From: Myroides odoratus | Lineage (GTDB): Bacteria > Bacteroidota > Bacteroidia > Flavobacteriales > Flavobacteriaceae | NCBI RefSeq assembly: GCF_001549985.1 | Contig: NZ_LROZ01000009.1 | Location: forward strand, 62,001 to 126,000 | Length of the DNA: 64,000 nucleotides | Reading direction: 5' to 3' | Shown: in pieces, positions 15,932 through 24,871 of the stretch | Numbering within the stretch: position 1 is the stretch's first letter | Layout of the letters: each line of letters opens with the position of its first letter | Made by a program: the position numbers and the translations under genes | Notes under the pieces: generated by a model | What the model was told of the DNA's origin: nothing | The model's database searches: none | What the model saw: only the letters and a program-made list of their open reading frames with translations

Positions 15932-17131
15932 ATGATGAATAAAAAAATAGTTTTAGCTTTTAGTGGTGGATTAGATACGAGTTTCTGTGTCATTTACCTC
16001 AAAGAAGAATTGGGATATGAAGTACATTCTGTAGTTGTGAATACAGGAGGTTTTTCCCAAGAGGAGTTAAAAGAAATTGAAGCCAAAGCTTACAAATTGG
16101 GCGTGGCTTCTCATACAACGATTGATGAAACGCAAGCGTATTACAAGGCTTGTGTAAAATACTTGATATTTGGAAATGTACTAAAAAATGCAACGTATCC
16201 TCTATCTGTTAGTGCAGAGCGTGTTTGTCAAGCTACAGCTATTGCAAATTACGCCAAGAAAATCAAGGCTACTGCTGTAGCGCATGGTAGTACTGGAGCG
16301 GGAAATGATCAGGTGCGTTTTGATATGATTTTCAATATCTTAATTCCTGCAATAGAGATTATCACTCCGATTCGCGATTTAAAATTGAGTAGAGAGGAAG
16401 AGATTGATTATTTAGCGAAGCACGGGGTTGAAATAAATGCGGAGAAAGCAAAATATTCTATTAACAAAGGATTGTGGGGAACTTCAGTAGGGGGTAAAGA
16501 AACCTTAACTTCTAATCTATATTTACCAGAAGAAGCATGGCCAACTCCAGTGAGCAAAACAACCTCTGAGGTTGTTGAAATTGTGTTTGAACACGGAGAG
16601 CCAATTGCCTTAAATGGTGTTCCAATGCCCTCGACTGAAGTCATCCAACAACTTCAAGAACTCGCACAACCCTTCGGTATTGGTAGAGATATTCACGTTG
16701 GAGATACAATTATTGGAATCAAAGGAAGAGTAGGGTTTGAAGCTGCTGCGCCACTTATTTTAGTGAAAGCACATCACACGCTTGAAAAGCATACCCTTAC
16801 TAAATGGCAATTGAGTTGGAAAGAACAATTGGGTGCTTTTTATGGTAATTATCTACATGAAGGCCAATTTCATGATCCTATCATGCGTGATTTAGAGGCT
16901 TTTTTGACGAGTACGCAACAGACAGTGAATGGAAAAGTAAAGATAGAACTTCATCCTTATCGTTTTGTCATACAGGGAATTGAATCTAAAAATGACTTGA
17001 TGTCTAATGCATTTGGGAGTTATGGAGAAATGAATAATGCCTGGTCTGGAGAAGATGTTAAGGGATTTTCTAAAATATTTGGGAATCAAGTGATGATTTG
17101 GCATAAAGTAAATCAACAAGAAGATGAATAA
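15932..17131 (+). CDS. argG: Argininosuccinate synthase
   Basis: Cytoplasmic enzyme that condenses citrulline with aspartate using ATP. The 399-residue product begins KKIVLAFSGGLDTSFCVIYL, containing the N-type ATP pyrophosphatase loop SGGLDTS. Further landmarks are SAERVCQATAIANYAKK, AHGSTGAGNDQVRFD (~119-133), TPIRDLKLSREEEIDYL and SINKGLWGTSVGGKETL. Two ATGs (15932, 15935) are possible starts. Its 3' end overlaps argC by 8 bp, showing translational coupling inside the operon. Argininosuccinate produced here is cleaved by ArgH, encoded at the operon's end. Confidence 0.96.
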   Translation: MMNKKIVLAFSGGLDTSFCVIYLKEELGYEVHSVVVNTGGFSQEELKEIEAKAYKLGVASHTTIDETQAYYKACVKYLIFGNVLKNATYPLSVSAERVCQATAIANYAKKIKATAVAHGSTGAGNDQVRFDMIFNILIPAIEIITPIRDLKLSREEEIDYLAKHGVEINAEKAKYSINKGLWGTSVGGKETLTSNLYLPEEAWPTPVSKTTSEVVEIVFEHGEPIALNGVPMPSTEVIQQLQELAQPFGIGRDIHVGDTIIGIKGRVGFEAAAPLILVKAHHTLEKHTLTKWQLSWKEQLGAFYGNYLHEGQFHDPIMRDLEAFLTSTQQTVNGKVKIELHPYRFVIQGIESKNDLMSNAFGSYGEMNNAWSGEDVKGFSKIFGNQVMIWHKVNQQEDE

Positions 17132-18101
17132 GGATAAAATCAAAGTAGGTATTGTTGGTGGAGCAGGTTACACAGGAGGAGAGCTTCTTCGTCTGTTGCT
17201 GAATCACCCTGCCGTTGAGCTGGTGTTTGTCCATTCCAATAGTCACGCAAATAAACCCGTTTATACGGTGCATACGGATCTATTTGGCGATACAAATTTG
17301 TTGTTTACTGCTGATTTAAAGGAGGATATTGACCTTGTTTTCTTGTGTTTGGGACATGGAGATGCTCGTGTATTTCTACAAGAAAATACGTTCGGAAAGT
17401 CAGTGAAAATAATCGACCTAAGTCAGGATTTTAGATTGAAAAAGGACGATAATCCCTTTATTTACGGATTGCCAGAATTAAATAGAGAGCAGCTTAAAAA
17501 GGCAAATTACATTGCGAATCCAGGTTGTTTTGCGACGGCAATTCAATTGGCGTTATTGCCTTTAGCGACTCACCAAGTTTTGCCTAGTACGGTGCATATA
17601 CAAGCGGTTACAGGATCAACAGGAGCAGGACAAAGTTTAGCTTCTACTTCTCATTTTAGTTGGAGAGCTAATAATCTATCGGTGTATAAAGCATTTACAC
17701 ATCAACATTTAGGTGAGATAGGCGAAAGTTTACACCAATTGCAACCTGAGCTGGAGCCAGCGCTCAAGTTTATACCAGAACGAGGTGATTTTGCAAGAGG
17801 GATATTTGTTAGCGCTATCTTGGAGTCAACGTTGAGTTTAGCAGCATTGCAGACGATGTATACCCAATACTATGAATCTCATCCGTTCACGCATTTTAGT
17901 GAAGAAGCGATTCATCTTAAACAAGTAATAAACACCAATAAATGCTTGATTTCAATTGAAAAACACCATAACGATGTATTGATAACAAGCACCCTTGATA
18001 ACCTACTGAAAGGAGCTTCTGGGCAAGCAGTCCAAAATATGAATCTTCTTTTCGGTTTAGACGAAAAAACAGGGTTAAACCTTAAAGCATCTGCTTTTTA
18101 A
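17124..18101 (+). CDS. argC: N-acyl-gamma-glutamyl-phosphate reductase
   Basis: NADPH-dependent reductase making the N-acylglutamate semialdehyde. The 325 residues start with KIKVGIVGGAGYTGGELLRLL (the NADP-binding Gly-rich turn), and the catalytic cysteine lies in NPGCFATAIQLALLPL (Cys135). The GLPELNR and VTGSTGAGQ segments and the C-terminal LLKGASGQAVQNMNLLFG are all typical. It overlaps argG by 8 bp and precedes argD by 12 bp. Homologues accept acetyl- or succinyl-substrates, so the acyl group is not settled by this gene. Confidence 0.95.
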   Translation: MNKDKIKVGIVGGAGYTGGELLRLLLNHPAVELVFVHSNSHANKPVYTVHTDLFGDTNLLFTADLKEDIDLVFLCLGHGDARVFLQENTFGKSVKIIDLSQDFRLKKDDNPFIYGLPELNREQLKKANYIANPGCFATAIQLALLPLATHQVLPSTVHIQAVTGSTGAGQSLASTSHFSWRANNLSVYKAFTHQHLGEIGESLHQLQPELEPALKFIPERGDFARGIFVSAILESTLSLAALQTMYTQYYESHPFTHFSEEAIHLKQVINTNKCLISIEKHHNDVLITSTLDNLLKGASGQAVQNMNLLFGLDEKTGLNLKASAF

Positions 18102-18113
18102 ACGAGATAAATT

Positions 18114-19253
18114 ATGATGAAATTATATGATGTATATCCTTTGAATCCGATTGAGATTGTCAAAGGACAGGGAAGTTATGTTTGGGATAAAAATGGACAA
18201 GCCTATTTAGATTTATATGGAGGGCATGCTGTTATTTCTATCGGGCATACTCATCCTCATTATGTTGAACGTTTAAAAAAGCAACTGGATCAAATAGGAT
18301 TTTATTCAAACTCAATTGAAATTCCCTTACAGCATCAAGTAGCAGCACTATTGGGAGAAGTTTCAGGGTTACAGGATTATCAATTGTTTTTGTGTAATTC
18401 TGGAGCAGAAGCGAATGAAAATGCCTTAAAAATTGCTTCTTTTCATACGGGAAGAAAAAAAGTGATTGCTTTTGAAAAGGCGTTTCACGGAAGAACTTCG
18501 TTAGCTGTTGCTGCAACAGACAATGCAAAAATTGTAGCCCCAGTAAATGAAACAGAAAACCTTGTTTTCTTGCCATTTAATAATGAGGATGCGCTAGAAG
18601 AAGCCTTTATGACTTATGGAAACGAAGTAGCTGCAGTAATTATTGAAGGAATTCAAGGCGTTGGGGGAATTCAAGTAGCGACTGCTTCTTTTTTACAGCA
18701 GATTAGAACTTTAACCACAGAATATGGCGCTGTTTTTATTGCAGATGAAATTCAATGTGGATATGGTAGAACTGGGTCTTTTTATGCGGTTAATGATGAA
18801 GGAGTACAAGCGGATATCTATACAATGGCTAAAGGAATGGGGAATGGATTTCCGATTGGTGCCGTTGCCTTAGCTCCTGTGTTTAAACCTTGGCATGGTC
18901 AATTGGGAACAACATTTGGTGGAAATCATCTGGCTTGTGCGGCAGCATTTGCTGTTTTAGAGGTTATGCAACAAGATCAATTGTTGCTTCACGCCAAAGA
19001 AATTGGAGATTATCTATTGAGCGAATTAAAAAAGCTAGATAAAATACAAGAAGTTAGAGGAAAGGGATTGATGATTGGCATTGATTTTGCACCTGAATTA
19101 AAGCATTTACGTCAAGACCTTTTGCTAAAAGATCACATCTTTACGGGGAATGCAAGTCCGAATGTGATTCGCTTGTTACCAGCATTGACATTAAGCGAAA
19201 CAGATGCAGATCTATTCTTAGAGAAGTTCAGTAAAAGATTACAACACTACTAA
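18114..19253 (+). CDS. argD: N-acylornithine aminotransferase (class III, PLP)
   Basis: A 379-residue pyridoxal-phosphate enzyme transferring an amino group from glutamate to N-acylglutamate semialdehyde to give N-acylornithine. It shows GGHAVISIGHTHPHYV near the N-terminus, NSGAEANENALKIA (PLP phosphate site, ~92-105), IADEIQCGYGRTGSF (the Asp that contacts the PLP nitrogen), and MAKGMGNGFPIGAV, which holds the Schiff-base lysine, then GTTFGGNHLACAAA. It is the fourth gene of the operon, 12 bp on each side from argC and argF'. Class III aminotransferases overlap in specificity, but operon context fixes the role. Confidence 0.94.
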   Translation: MMKLYDVYPLNPIEIVKGQGSYVWDKNGQAYLDLYGGHAVISIGHTHPHYVERLKKQLDQIGFYSNSIEIPLQHQVAALLGEVSGLQDYQLFLCNSGAEANENALKIASFHTGRKKVIAFEKAFHGRTSLAVAATDNAKIVAPVNETENLVFLPFNNEDALEEAFMTYGNEVAAVIIEGIQGVGGIQVATASFLQQIRTLTTEYGAVFIADEIQCGYGRTGSFYAVNDEGVQADIYTMAKGMGNGFPIGAVALAPVFKPWHGQLGTTFGGNHLACAAAFAVLEVMQQDQLLLHAKEIGDYLLSELKKLDKIQEVRGKGLMIGIDFAPELKHLRQDLLLKDHIFTGNASPNVIRLLPALTLSETDADLFLEKFSKRLQHY

Positions 19254-19265
19254 AAATACAAACCG

Positions 19266-20264
19266 ATGAAACAATTTTTTTCAGTACACGATATACCTTC
19301 TTTGTCTGAAGCGGTGAAAACAGCTTTAGCTTGTAAGGCAAATCCGTTTCAAAATGAAACGTTAGGAAAACACAAAGTAATTGGCTTGATATTTTTGAAT
19401 CCAAGTTTGAGAACGAGAATGAGTACGCAAAAAGCAGCCATGCAATTGGGTATGCAAGTGATGGTGATGAATATGACCTCAGATGGTTGGGCTTTAGAAA
19501 CAAAAGATGGGGTAGTCATGGACGGAAATACGGCTGAACACATCAAAGAAGCAGCGGCTGTGATGGGAGAATACTGTGATATTTTAGGCTTGCGTTCTTT
19601 TCCTGGTTTACAGGATGCAACCGAAGATTATAGTGAAGAGTTATTGCAGAAGTTTGCCCAATATTGTGGGAAGCCTGTGGTGAGTTTAGAAAGTGCTACG
19701 AGACATCCATTACAGAGTTTTACTGACCTCTTAACTATTATTGAAAAAGGAGATTATCGATATGATGAGGTAAAAAAACAATATATCCCACAGCGTAAGA
19801 AACCCAAAGTAGTATTGACTTGGGCACCTCATGTGAAAGCATTACCTCAGGCAGTTCCCAATTCATTTGCCGAATGGATGATTCAGGCAGAAAAAGATGG
19901 ATTGCTTGATTTTGTTATTACTCATCCAGAAGGATATGCTTTAAAAGAGGAGTTTACACAAGGAGCTACGATAACGATGAATCAAAAAGAAGCTTTACAA
20001 GACGCTGATTTTATCTATGTAAAGAATTGGTCTAGCTATGAGAATTATGGGCAAATTACCTGTACAGATTCCTCTTGGATGTTGACCTTAGATCATTTGA
20101 AGGAAACGAATCAAGCCAAAGTGATGCACTGTTTACCAGTAAGACGTGATTTGGTTATTGCTTCTGAAGTGTTGGATAGTGAGCACGCTATTGTGATTGA
20201 AGAAGCGGGAAATAGAGTGTGGGCTGCTCAAGCAGTTTTACAAGAAATGTTGAAAAATAAATAA
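19266..20264 (+). CDS. argF': N-acylornithine carbamoyltransferase (probably N-succinylornithine type)
   Basis: A transcarbamylase that uses carbamoyl phosphate and an N-acylated ornithine, forming N-acylcitrulline. The carbamoyl-phosphate loop is FLNPSLRTRMSTQKAA (~43-58); HPLQSFTDL and the C-terminal MHCLPVRRDLVI follow. The 332-residue length and overall pattern match the Xanthomonas/Bacteroides branch rather than classical OTCase. The residue that sets acyl specificity in that branch (Glu92 in Xanthomonas for acetyl, Pro90 in B. fragilis for succinyl) is Ala90 here, in VVMDGNTAEH. Loss of the Glu points to succinylornithine, but this is inference. The start at 19266 aligns residue for residue with B. 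fragilis at position 90 as I recall it. Confidence 0.9.
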   Translation: MKQFFSVHDIPSLSEAVKTALACKANPFQNETLGKHKVIGLIFLNPSLRTRMSTQKAAMQLGMQVMVMNMTSDGWALETKDGVVMDGNTAEHIKEAAAVMGEYCDILGLRSFPGLQDATEDYSEELLQKFAQYCGKPVVSLESATRHPLQSFTDLLTIIEKGDYRYDEVKKQYIPQRKKPKVVLTWAPHVKALPQAVPNSFAEWMIQAEKDGLLDFVITHPEGYALKEEFTQGATITMNQKEALQDADFIYVKNWSSYENYGQITCTDSSWMLTLDHLKETNQAKVMHCLPVRRDLVIASEVLDSEHAIVIEEAGNRVWAAQAVLQEMLKNK

Positions 20265-20266
20265 GC

Positions 20267-21052
20267 ATGCAAAAATTAACCGTAATTAAAATTGGTGGCA
20301 ATATTGTCGATGACGAAAAGGCATTGACTGATTTCTTGCTGGCTTTTGCGCAAATCAATTCACCTAAGATTTTGGTGCATGGTGGAGGAAAACTAGCAAC
20401 TAAATTAGCCCGTGACTTGGCTATTCCTACTGAAATGGTGGAGGGAAGAAGGATTACTTCGGAAGCCATGTTGCCAGTTACTGTTATGGTGTATGCGGGA
20501 CTGATAAACAAGCAAATTGTGGCTCAGTTGCAGCATTATCAATGTGATGCTTTAGGTGTATCTGGTGCTGATGCACAGCTTATCCTGAGTCATAAACGCG
20601 CCATAGAACCGATTGATTATGGTTTTGTGGGGGATTTTACTCCGCAAGAAGTCAATAGTACACGTTTACACCAATTTCTAGCATTGGGACTTTGTCCTGT
20701 TTTTTCGGCGATTACAGCAGATCAAGAAGGACAATTATTAAATACAAATGCAGATACAATCGCTTCAAACCTAGCCATTTCCTTAGCAACACACTATCAG
20801 GTAGAATTGGTGTATTGTTTTGAACATCAAGGTGTATTGCGCGATAGAAAGGATGAACATTCGGTTATTCCTCAGATTCATTCTGCAAATTTCAATCAAT
20901 TAAAAAACGAAGGGGTTATTTCGGATGGCATGTTACCAAAAATAGCCAATGCTTTAGCAGCAGTTGAGCAAAAAGTACATCAAGTTTGTATCAAGTCAGC
21001 TCAAGATCTTTTGAAGCCAACAGCAGGTACCATCATCAGTCAATACATATAA
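20267..21052 (+). CDS. argB: N-acylglutamate kinase
   Basis: Amino-acid kinase family enzyme phosphorylating N-acylglutamate. The 261-residue protein has the Lys-Gly-Gly start (TVIKIGGNIVDDEKAL), HGGGKLATKLARDL (~37-50), EGRRITSEAMLPVTVMVYAG, LGVSGADAQLILS, and the ATP-side NTNADTIASNLAISL. It is short and lacks an N-terminal helix extension; in the family, such an extension goes with hexameric, arginine-inhibited kinases, so feedback inhibition of this kinase is less likely and a transcriptional control such as the leader upstream would make sense. It lies 2 bp after argF'. Confidence 0.93.
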   Translation: MQKLTVIKIGGNIVDDEKALTDFLLAFAQINSPKILVHGGGKLATKLARDLAIPTEMVEGRRITSEAMLPVTVMVYAGLINKQIVAQLQHYQCDALGVSGADAQLILSHKRAIEPIDYGFVGDFTPQEVNSTRLHQFLALGLCPVFSAITADQEGQLLNTNADTIASNLAISLATHYQVELVYCFEHQGVLRDRKDEHSVIPQIHSANFNQLKNEGVISDGMLPKIANALAAVEQKVHQVCIKSAQDLLKPTAGTIISQYI

Positions 21053-21060
21053 AATAAGAA

Positions 21061-22122
21061 ATGAAAAAAGAACTAACGATAAAAGCGGTAACATTATTAC
21101 AACAGTTGATTGCAACGCCATCATTTAGTAAAGAAGAGGGGAAAACAGCAGAATTTATTGCACAATTTCTCTTACAACACCATGTTGCTATTCATCGTGA
21201 TTTGCATAATGTTTGGGCGTTTAATAAACACTATGATGCAAGTAAACCTACTATTTTGTTGAATTCACATCATGATACGGTTCGTCCAAATAAAGATTAT
21301 ACACGAGATCCTTTTCAACCGGAAATTATAGGGGGTAAACTTTATGGACTCGGAAGTAATGATGCAGGAGGTTGTTTAGTTTCGTTGTTAGCTACTTTTT
21401 TATATTTCTATGAACAAGAACAGTTGAATTACAATTTTTGCATCGCTGCAACAGCAGAAGAAGAGATATCAGGAACCGATGGATTAGAATACGTGATTCC
21501 AAAATTAGGGACACTTGATTTTGCTATTGTTGGAGAACCTACACAAATGCAGTTAGCCATTGCAGAACGAGGATTGATGGTTTTAGATTGTGTGGCACAT
21601 GGACGTTCAGGACATGCAGCTCGAAATGAGGGAGATAATGCTATCTTGAAAGCAATGCCCGATATTGAATGGTTTACAACGTATCAATTTCCGAAAGTAT
21701 CCGAGGAATTTGGGCCGATTAAAATGAGTGTAACCCTGATTCAGGCGGGAACACAACACAATGTGGTACCTGCAACTTGTGCGTTTGTTGTTGATGTCCG
21801 CGTTACAGATGCCTATACGAATGAAGAAGTTTTAGCTATTATCAAGGAACACGTGAATTGTGAAGTAAATGCGCGTTCTACACGTTTAAAACCTTCTTCT
21901 ATTGCGAAAGATCATCCCATTGTTCAAGCGGGTATCCAATTAGGACGTACAACATATGGATCGCCAACGACAAGTGACCAAGCGTTATTAGCTATCCCTT
22001 CGTTGAAATGTGGCCCTGGCGATTCTGCTCGATCGCATACGGCAGATGAGTTTGTCTATATTAGTGAAATTGAAGAAGGAATCTCACTGTATATTGAAAT
22101 GTTAAACCAAATCGTGAAGTAA
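21061..22122 (+). CDS. argE: N-acylornithine/N-acylcitrulline deacylase (M20 metallopeptidase)
   Basis: A 353-residue dinuclear-zinc hydrolase. Metal ligands and catalytic residues are visible in NSHHDTVRPN (~72-81), GLGSNDAGG (bridging Asp), TAEEEISGTDGLEY (catalytic Glu pair) and VGEPTQ; the dimerisation domain begins near AERGLMVLDCVAHGRSGHA. In a pathway with an N-acylornithine transcarbamylase the substrate should be N-acylcitrulline, giving citrulline for ArgG. It starts 8 bp after argB and ends directly against argH. The acyl group removed (acetyl or succinyl) follows from the upstream enzymes and is not proved here. Confidence 0.9.
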   Translation: MKKELTIKAVTLLQQLIATPSFSKEEGKTAEFIAQFLLQHHVAIHRDLHNVWAFNKHYDASKPTILLNSHHDTVRPNKDYTRDPFQPEIIGGKLYGLGSNDAGGCLVSLLATFLYFYEQEQLNYNFCIAATAEEEISGTDGLEYVIPKLGTLDFAIVGEPTQMQLAIAERGLMVLDCVAHGRSGHAARNEGDNAILKAMPDIEWFTTYQFPKVSEEFGPIKMSVTLIQAGTQHNVVPATCAFVVDVRVTDAYTNEEVLAIIKEHVNCEVNARSTRLKPSSIAKDHPIVQAGIQLGRTTYGSPTTSDQALLAIPSLKCGPGDSARSHTADEFVYISEIEEGISLYIEMLNQIVK

Positions 22123-23454
22123 ATGAAGTTATGGCAAAAAAATACAACCGTCAATCAAGTAGTAGATTCGTTTACGGTTGGACAAGATAGAATCTTAGAT
22201 CTAAATTTAGCTCCTTTTGATGTACTAGGCTCCTTAGCGCATACCCAGATGCTACAGCATATTGGTTTGTTAACACAAGAGGAGCTGACACTGATTCAGC
22301 GAGAGTTAAAAATAATTTACCAAGAAATTATTCAGGGTGATTTTCAAATTGAAGAGGAAGTAGAAGATATTCACTCGCAAATCGAGTTATTGCTCACAAG
22401 AAGAATTGGTGAAGCAGGAAAAAAAATTCACGCAGGTCGTTCGAGAAATGACCAAGTGCTAGTGGATTTGAAGTTATATTTTCGTCATGAAATTGAGGAG
22501 ATTGTAGAACAAGTGAAAAGCGTATTTGAAACGTTTCAACGCTTGAGTAATCAACATAAAGACGTACTTATGCCAGGCTATACCCATTTGCAAATTGCCA
22601 TGCCTTCTTCTTTTGGACTTTGGTTTGGAGCTTATGCGGAGAGTTTGGTAGATGATTTAGAACTCATGTTAGCGGCTTGGAAAGTGGTGAACAAAAATCC
22701 ATTAGGTTCGGCAGCGGGTTATGGTTCCTCTTTTCCATTAGACAGACAAATGACCACTGACCTGTTGGGGTTTCAGTCGATGAATTACAATGTGGTCTAT
22801 GCTCAAATGGGAAGAGGAAAGAGTGAGCGTATTTTAGCTCAAGGATTAAGTGCAATTGCTGCTACTTTGGCGAAATGGGCGATGGATTGTTGCTTGTATA
22901 TGGGCCAGAATTATAAATTTATTGGATTTCCCGATCATTTAACGACAGGCTCGAGTATCATGCCACATAAAAAAAATCCCGATGTTTTAGAATTAATTCG
23001 CTCAAGATGTAATAAGATTCAAGCATTACCCAATGAAATTGCTTTGATGACAACAAATCTACCTGCTGGATATCACAGGGATTTACAATTGTTAAAAGAG
23101 AATCTTTTCCCCGCTTTTACTTCATTGAAGGAATGTTTGGAAATGACTCAATTGATGTTAGAAAACATAGCGATTAATTCAGATATTTTATCTGACTCAA
23201 AATATGATTACTTGTTTAGTGTTGAGGTTGTGAATCAGTTGGTTTTAAGCGGAACACCTTTTAGAGAAGCCTATAAAACAATTGGTTTGGCCATTGAGGA
23301 TGGACAGTATCAGCCTGCTAAAGAAGTAAATCATGCTCATCAGGGCAGTATCGGTAATCTGATGAATGAAGAAATAAAAGTAGCATTTGATGCTGTATAT
23401 CAAACCTTTGAGTTTGATCAAGTGAAGAATAAACTAGTACGTTTAGTGTTGTGA
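22123..23454 (+). CDS. argH: Argininosuccinate lyase
   Basis: Fumarase/aspartase-superfamily enzyme that splits argininosuccinate into arginine and fumarate. The 443-residue sequence has EEVEDIHSQIELLLTRRIGE, HAGRSRNDQVLVDLKLY (~104-120), GYTHLQIAMPSSFGLWFGAY, and the signature loop GSSIMPHKKNPDVLELIR (~281-298) with the catalytic serine. It is the final gene of the arg operon, with zero spacing to argE, and a strong terminator follows 8 bp after its stop. Confidence 0.96.
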   Translation: MKLWQKNTTVNQVVDSFTVGQDRILDLNLAPFDVLGSLAHTQMLQHIGLLTQEELTLIQRELKIIYQEIIQGDFQIEEEVEDIHSQIELLLTRRIGEAGKKIHAGRSRNDQVLVDLKLYFRHEIEEIVEQVKSVFETFQRLSNQHKDVLMPGYTHLQIAMPSSFGLWFGAYAESLVDDLELMLAAWKVVNKNPLGSAAGYGSSFPLDRQMTTDLLGFQSMNYNVVYAQMGRGKSERILAQGLSAIAATLAKWAMDCCLYMGQNYKFIGFPDHLTTGSSIMPHKKNPDVLELIRSRCNKIQALPNEIALMTTNLPAGYHRDLQLLKENLFPAFTSLKECLEMTQLMLENIAINSDILSDSKYDYLFSVEVVNQLVLSGTPFREAYKTIGLAIEDGQYQPAKEVNHAHQGSIGNLMNEEIKVAFDAVYQTFEFDQVKNKLVRLVL

Positions 23455-23462
23455 TAGATTGT

Positions 23463-23497
23463 AAAAAGACTTAGAATTTGTTTTCTAAGTCTTTTTT
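23463..23497 (+). terminator. Intrinsic terminator of the arg operon
   Basis: A 14-bp perfect stem, AAAAAGACTTAGAA / TTCTAAGTCTTTTT, with a 6-nt loop and a terminal T tract. Confidence 0.92.
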
Positions 23498-23529
23498 ATT
23501 TAAATTTATGTTAATTAAATAAATACTGT

Positions 23530-24057
23530 ATGTTAATGAGACAAGCTTTACTAATTGCCTTGTGCCTATTACTTTTTGCTTGTTCAAAAAGCGATGACAA
23601 TAAATCGGATGAGCCAGATGTTTTTTCATTGGCCTATGTTCCTTTGAATAGTTTTGATGAGCTTGATATGCAAGGTTATTATTATGCGGGCTTTAAAGCC
23701 GAAGGAAGAAAGGCAAGTATGTTAATTAAGAATTCAAAGGCATGTAGATCCCATGATTTTTTGTCTCTTAGTAAAACAAAAGAAGGAATTTTAGATAAAT
23801 TAGAATATGCATTTTATATAGAGGGAAGTTTTGGATGTTTTCAATATGCGATGCATACGTTTGAAGAAAATAAATTGATAGAAACAGGAAAAATCTTTAC
23901 AACAGTAAGAGATCAATATAGAAATAGATTGTTTAAAGGAATTTTAGAGATTGGTTTTCAAGGTGAATATCTGCGTATTGAGGATCAAATATCGGATTAT
24001 CAACGAATGGACCCGAATGAAAAAGTCTATTTATATTTTAAAAAAGAAAGAGAGTAA
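23530..24057 (+). CDS. Lipoprotein, first of three tandem paralogues
   Basis: A 175-residue lipoprotein with lipobox L-F-A-C (Cys18 from ATG 23530, or Cys16 from the ATG at 23536) followed by SKSDDNKSDE, a typical acidic Bacteroidota export tail. The mature part shares with the next two genes YYYAG(F/I)K near residue 50, a conserved Cys in SCRA/CRSH, and a highly conserved end: LFKGILEIGFQGEYLRIEDQ, then DPNEKVYLYFKK. It is the most diverged of the three. Function unknown. It begins 33 bp after the arg terminator, so it has its own promoter or depends on read-through. Confidence 0.8.
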   Translation: MLMRQALLIALCLLLFACSKSDDNKSDEPDVFSLAYVPLNSFDELDMQGYYYAGFKAEGRKASMLIKNSKACRSHDFLSLSKTKEGILDKLEYAFYIEGSFGCFQYAMHTFEENKLIETGKIFTTVRDQYRNRLFKGILEIGFQGEYLRIEDQISDYQRMDPNEKVYLYFKKERE

Positions 24058-24176
24058 TGAAAAGTAAATGCTAACTTTCTATTTTAGAATATTTTGAGAT
24101 AAAGCATAACGTAGTGTTTATATTTAAAGATATAGGAAGGATTTTTTTAAATGTTAAGAATAACGATATAACGGAT

Positions 24177-24746
24177 ATGAAAAAAAACAGCCAAATTTTA
24201 GTTTTATTAATCAGCATTTTAATTTTTTCTTGTTCAAAATCGGACGATACTAAAGATGATTCTGATCCTATTTTTGATTTGCCCTATACTAAGCTAAAGC
24301 ATTTAGATGACATTAGTAATGATGTTTTTTACTATGCTGGAATTAAGGTTGGAAATGCTAAAACTAGCATGTTAATTCCTAGTTCCATGTCTTGTCGAGC
24401 ATCAGAATATTTTGGACCAATATTTGATCCTTTGCATCCAGATCTTGATTTTACCTATATTAAATATAAAAATGGAGAATTAGGATGTGAGACGACAAAT
24501 TCATCTTTTTTTTCTGAAACGAGTTTAGTAGAGGAAGGGCAATTATTTACAACGATTCGAGATGGGTATATCGATGATTCTAATCCGTTCAATATCAAAA
24601 TTGTTTTACAAAAACGAATTTTCAAAGGAATTCTAGAAATTGGTTTTCAGGGGAAATATTTGCGTATAGAAGATCGAATGTCAACCTATAAAAGAGAAGA
24701 TTCTAATGAGAAGGTATATTTATATTTTAAAAAACAAGGAGAGTAA
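24177..24746 (+). CDS. Lipoprotein, second of three tandem paralogues
   Basis: I place the start at ATG 24177, giving MKKNSQILVLLISILIFSC with lipidated Cys19; the longer frame from 24114 would put 21 polar residues ahead of the signal peptide and is rejected. The 189-residue product is nearly identical to copy 3 over the first ~60 residues (SKSDDTKDDSDPIFDLPYTK and onward) and over the last ~45. A central segment (ASEYFGPIFDPLHPDLDFTY) differs. The conserved cysteines (CRASEY and LGCETTNSSFF) could form a disulfide. No known domain was recognised. Confidence 0.8.
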   Translation: MKKNSQILVLLISILIFSCSKSDDTKDDSDPIFDLPYTKLKHLDDISNDVFYYAGIKVGNAKTSMLIPSSMSCRASEYFGPIFDPLHPDLDFTYIKYKNGELGCETTNSSFFSETSLVEEGQLFTTIRDGYIDDSNPFNIKIVLQKRIFKGILEIGFQGKYLRIEDRMSTYKREDSNEKVYLYFKKQGE

Positions 24747-24871
24747 TGAAGAGTAAATGGTATAACTTTTATTTTAGAATATTTTGAGTCAAAGCATTTT
24801 AGTGTTTCACTTGGTGTTTGTATAAAATATAAGGAGGAGTTTTGATTTCTAAGAATAACAATATAACAGAT

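Noticed and set aside
24114..24176. Longer N-terminus of the second tandem lipoprotein
   Set aside because: It would place 21 mostly polar and charged residues ahead of a complete lipoprotein signal peptide; the ATG at 24177 matches the equivalent start in the third copy.
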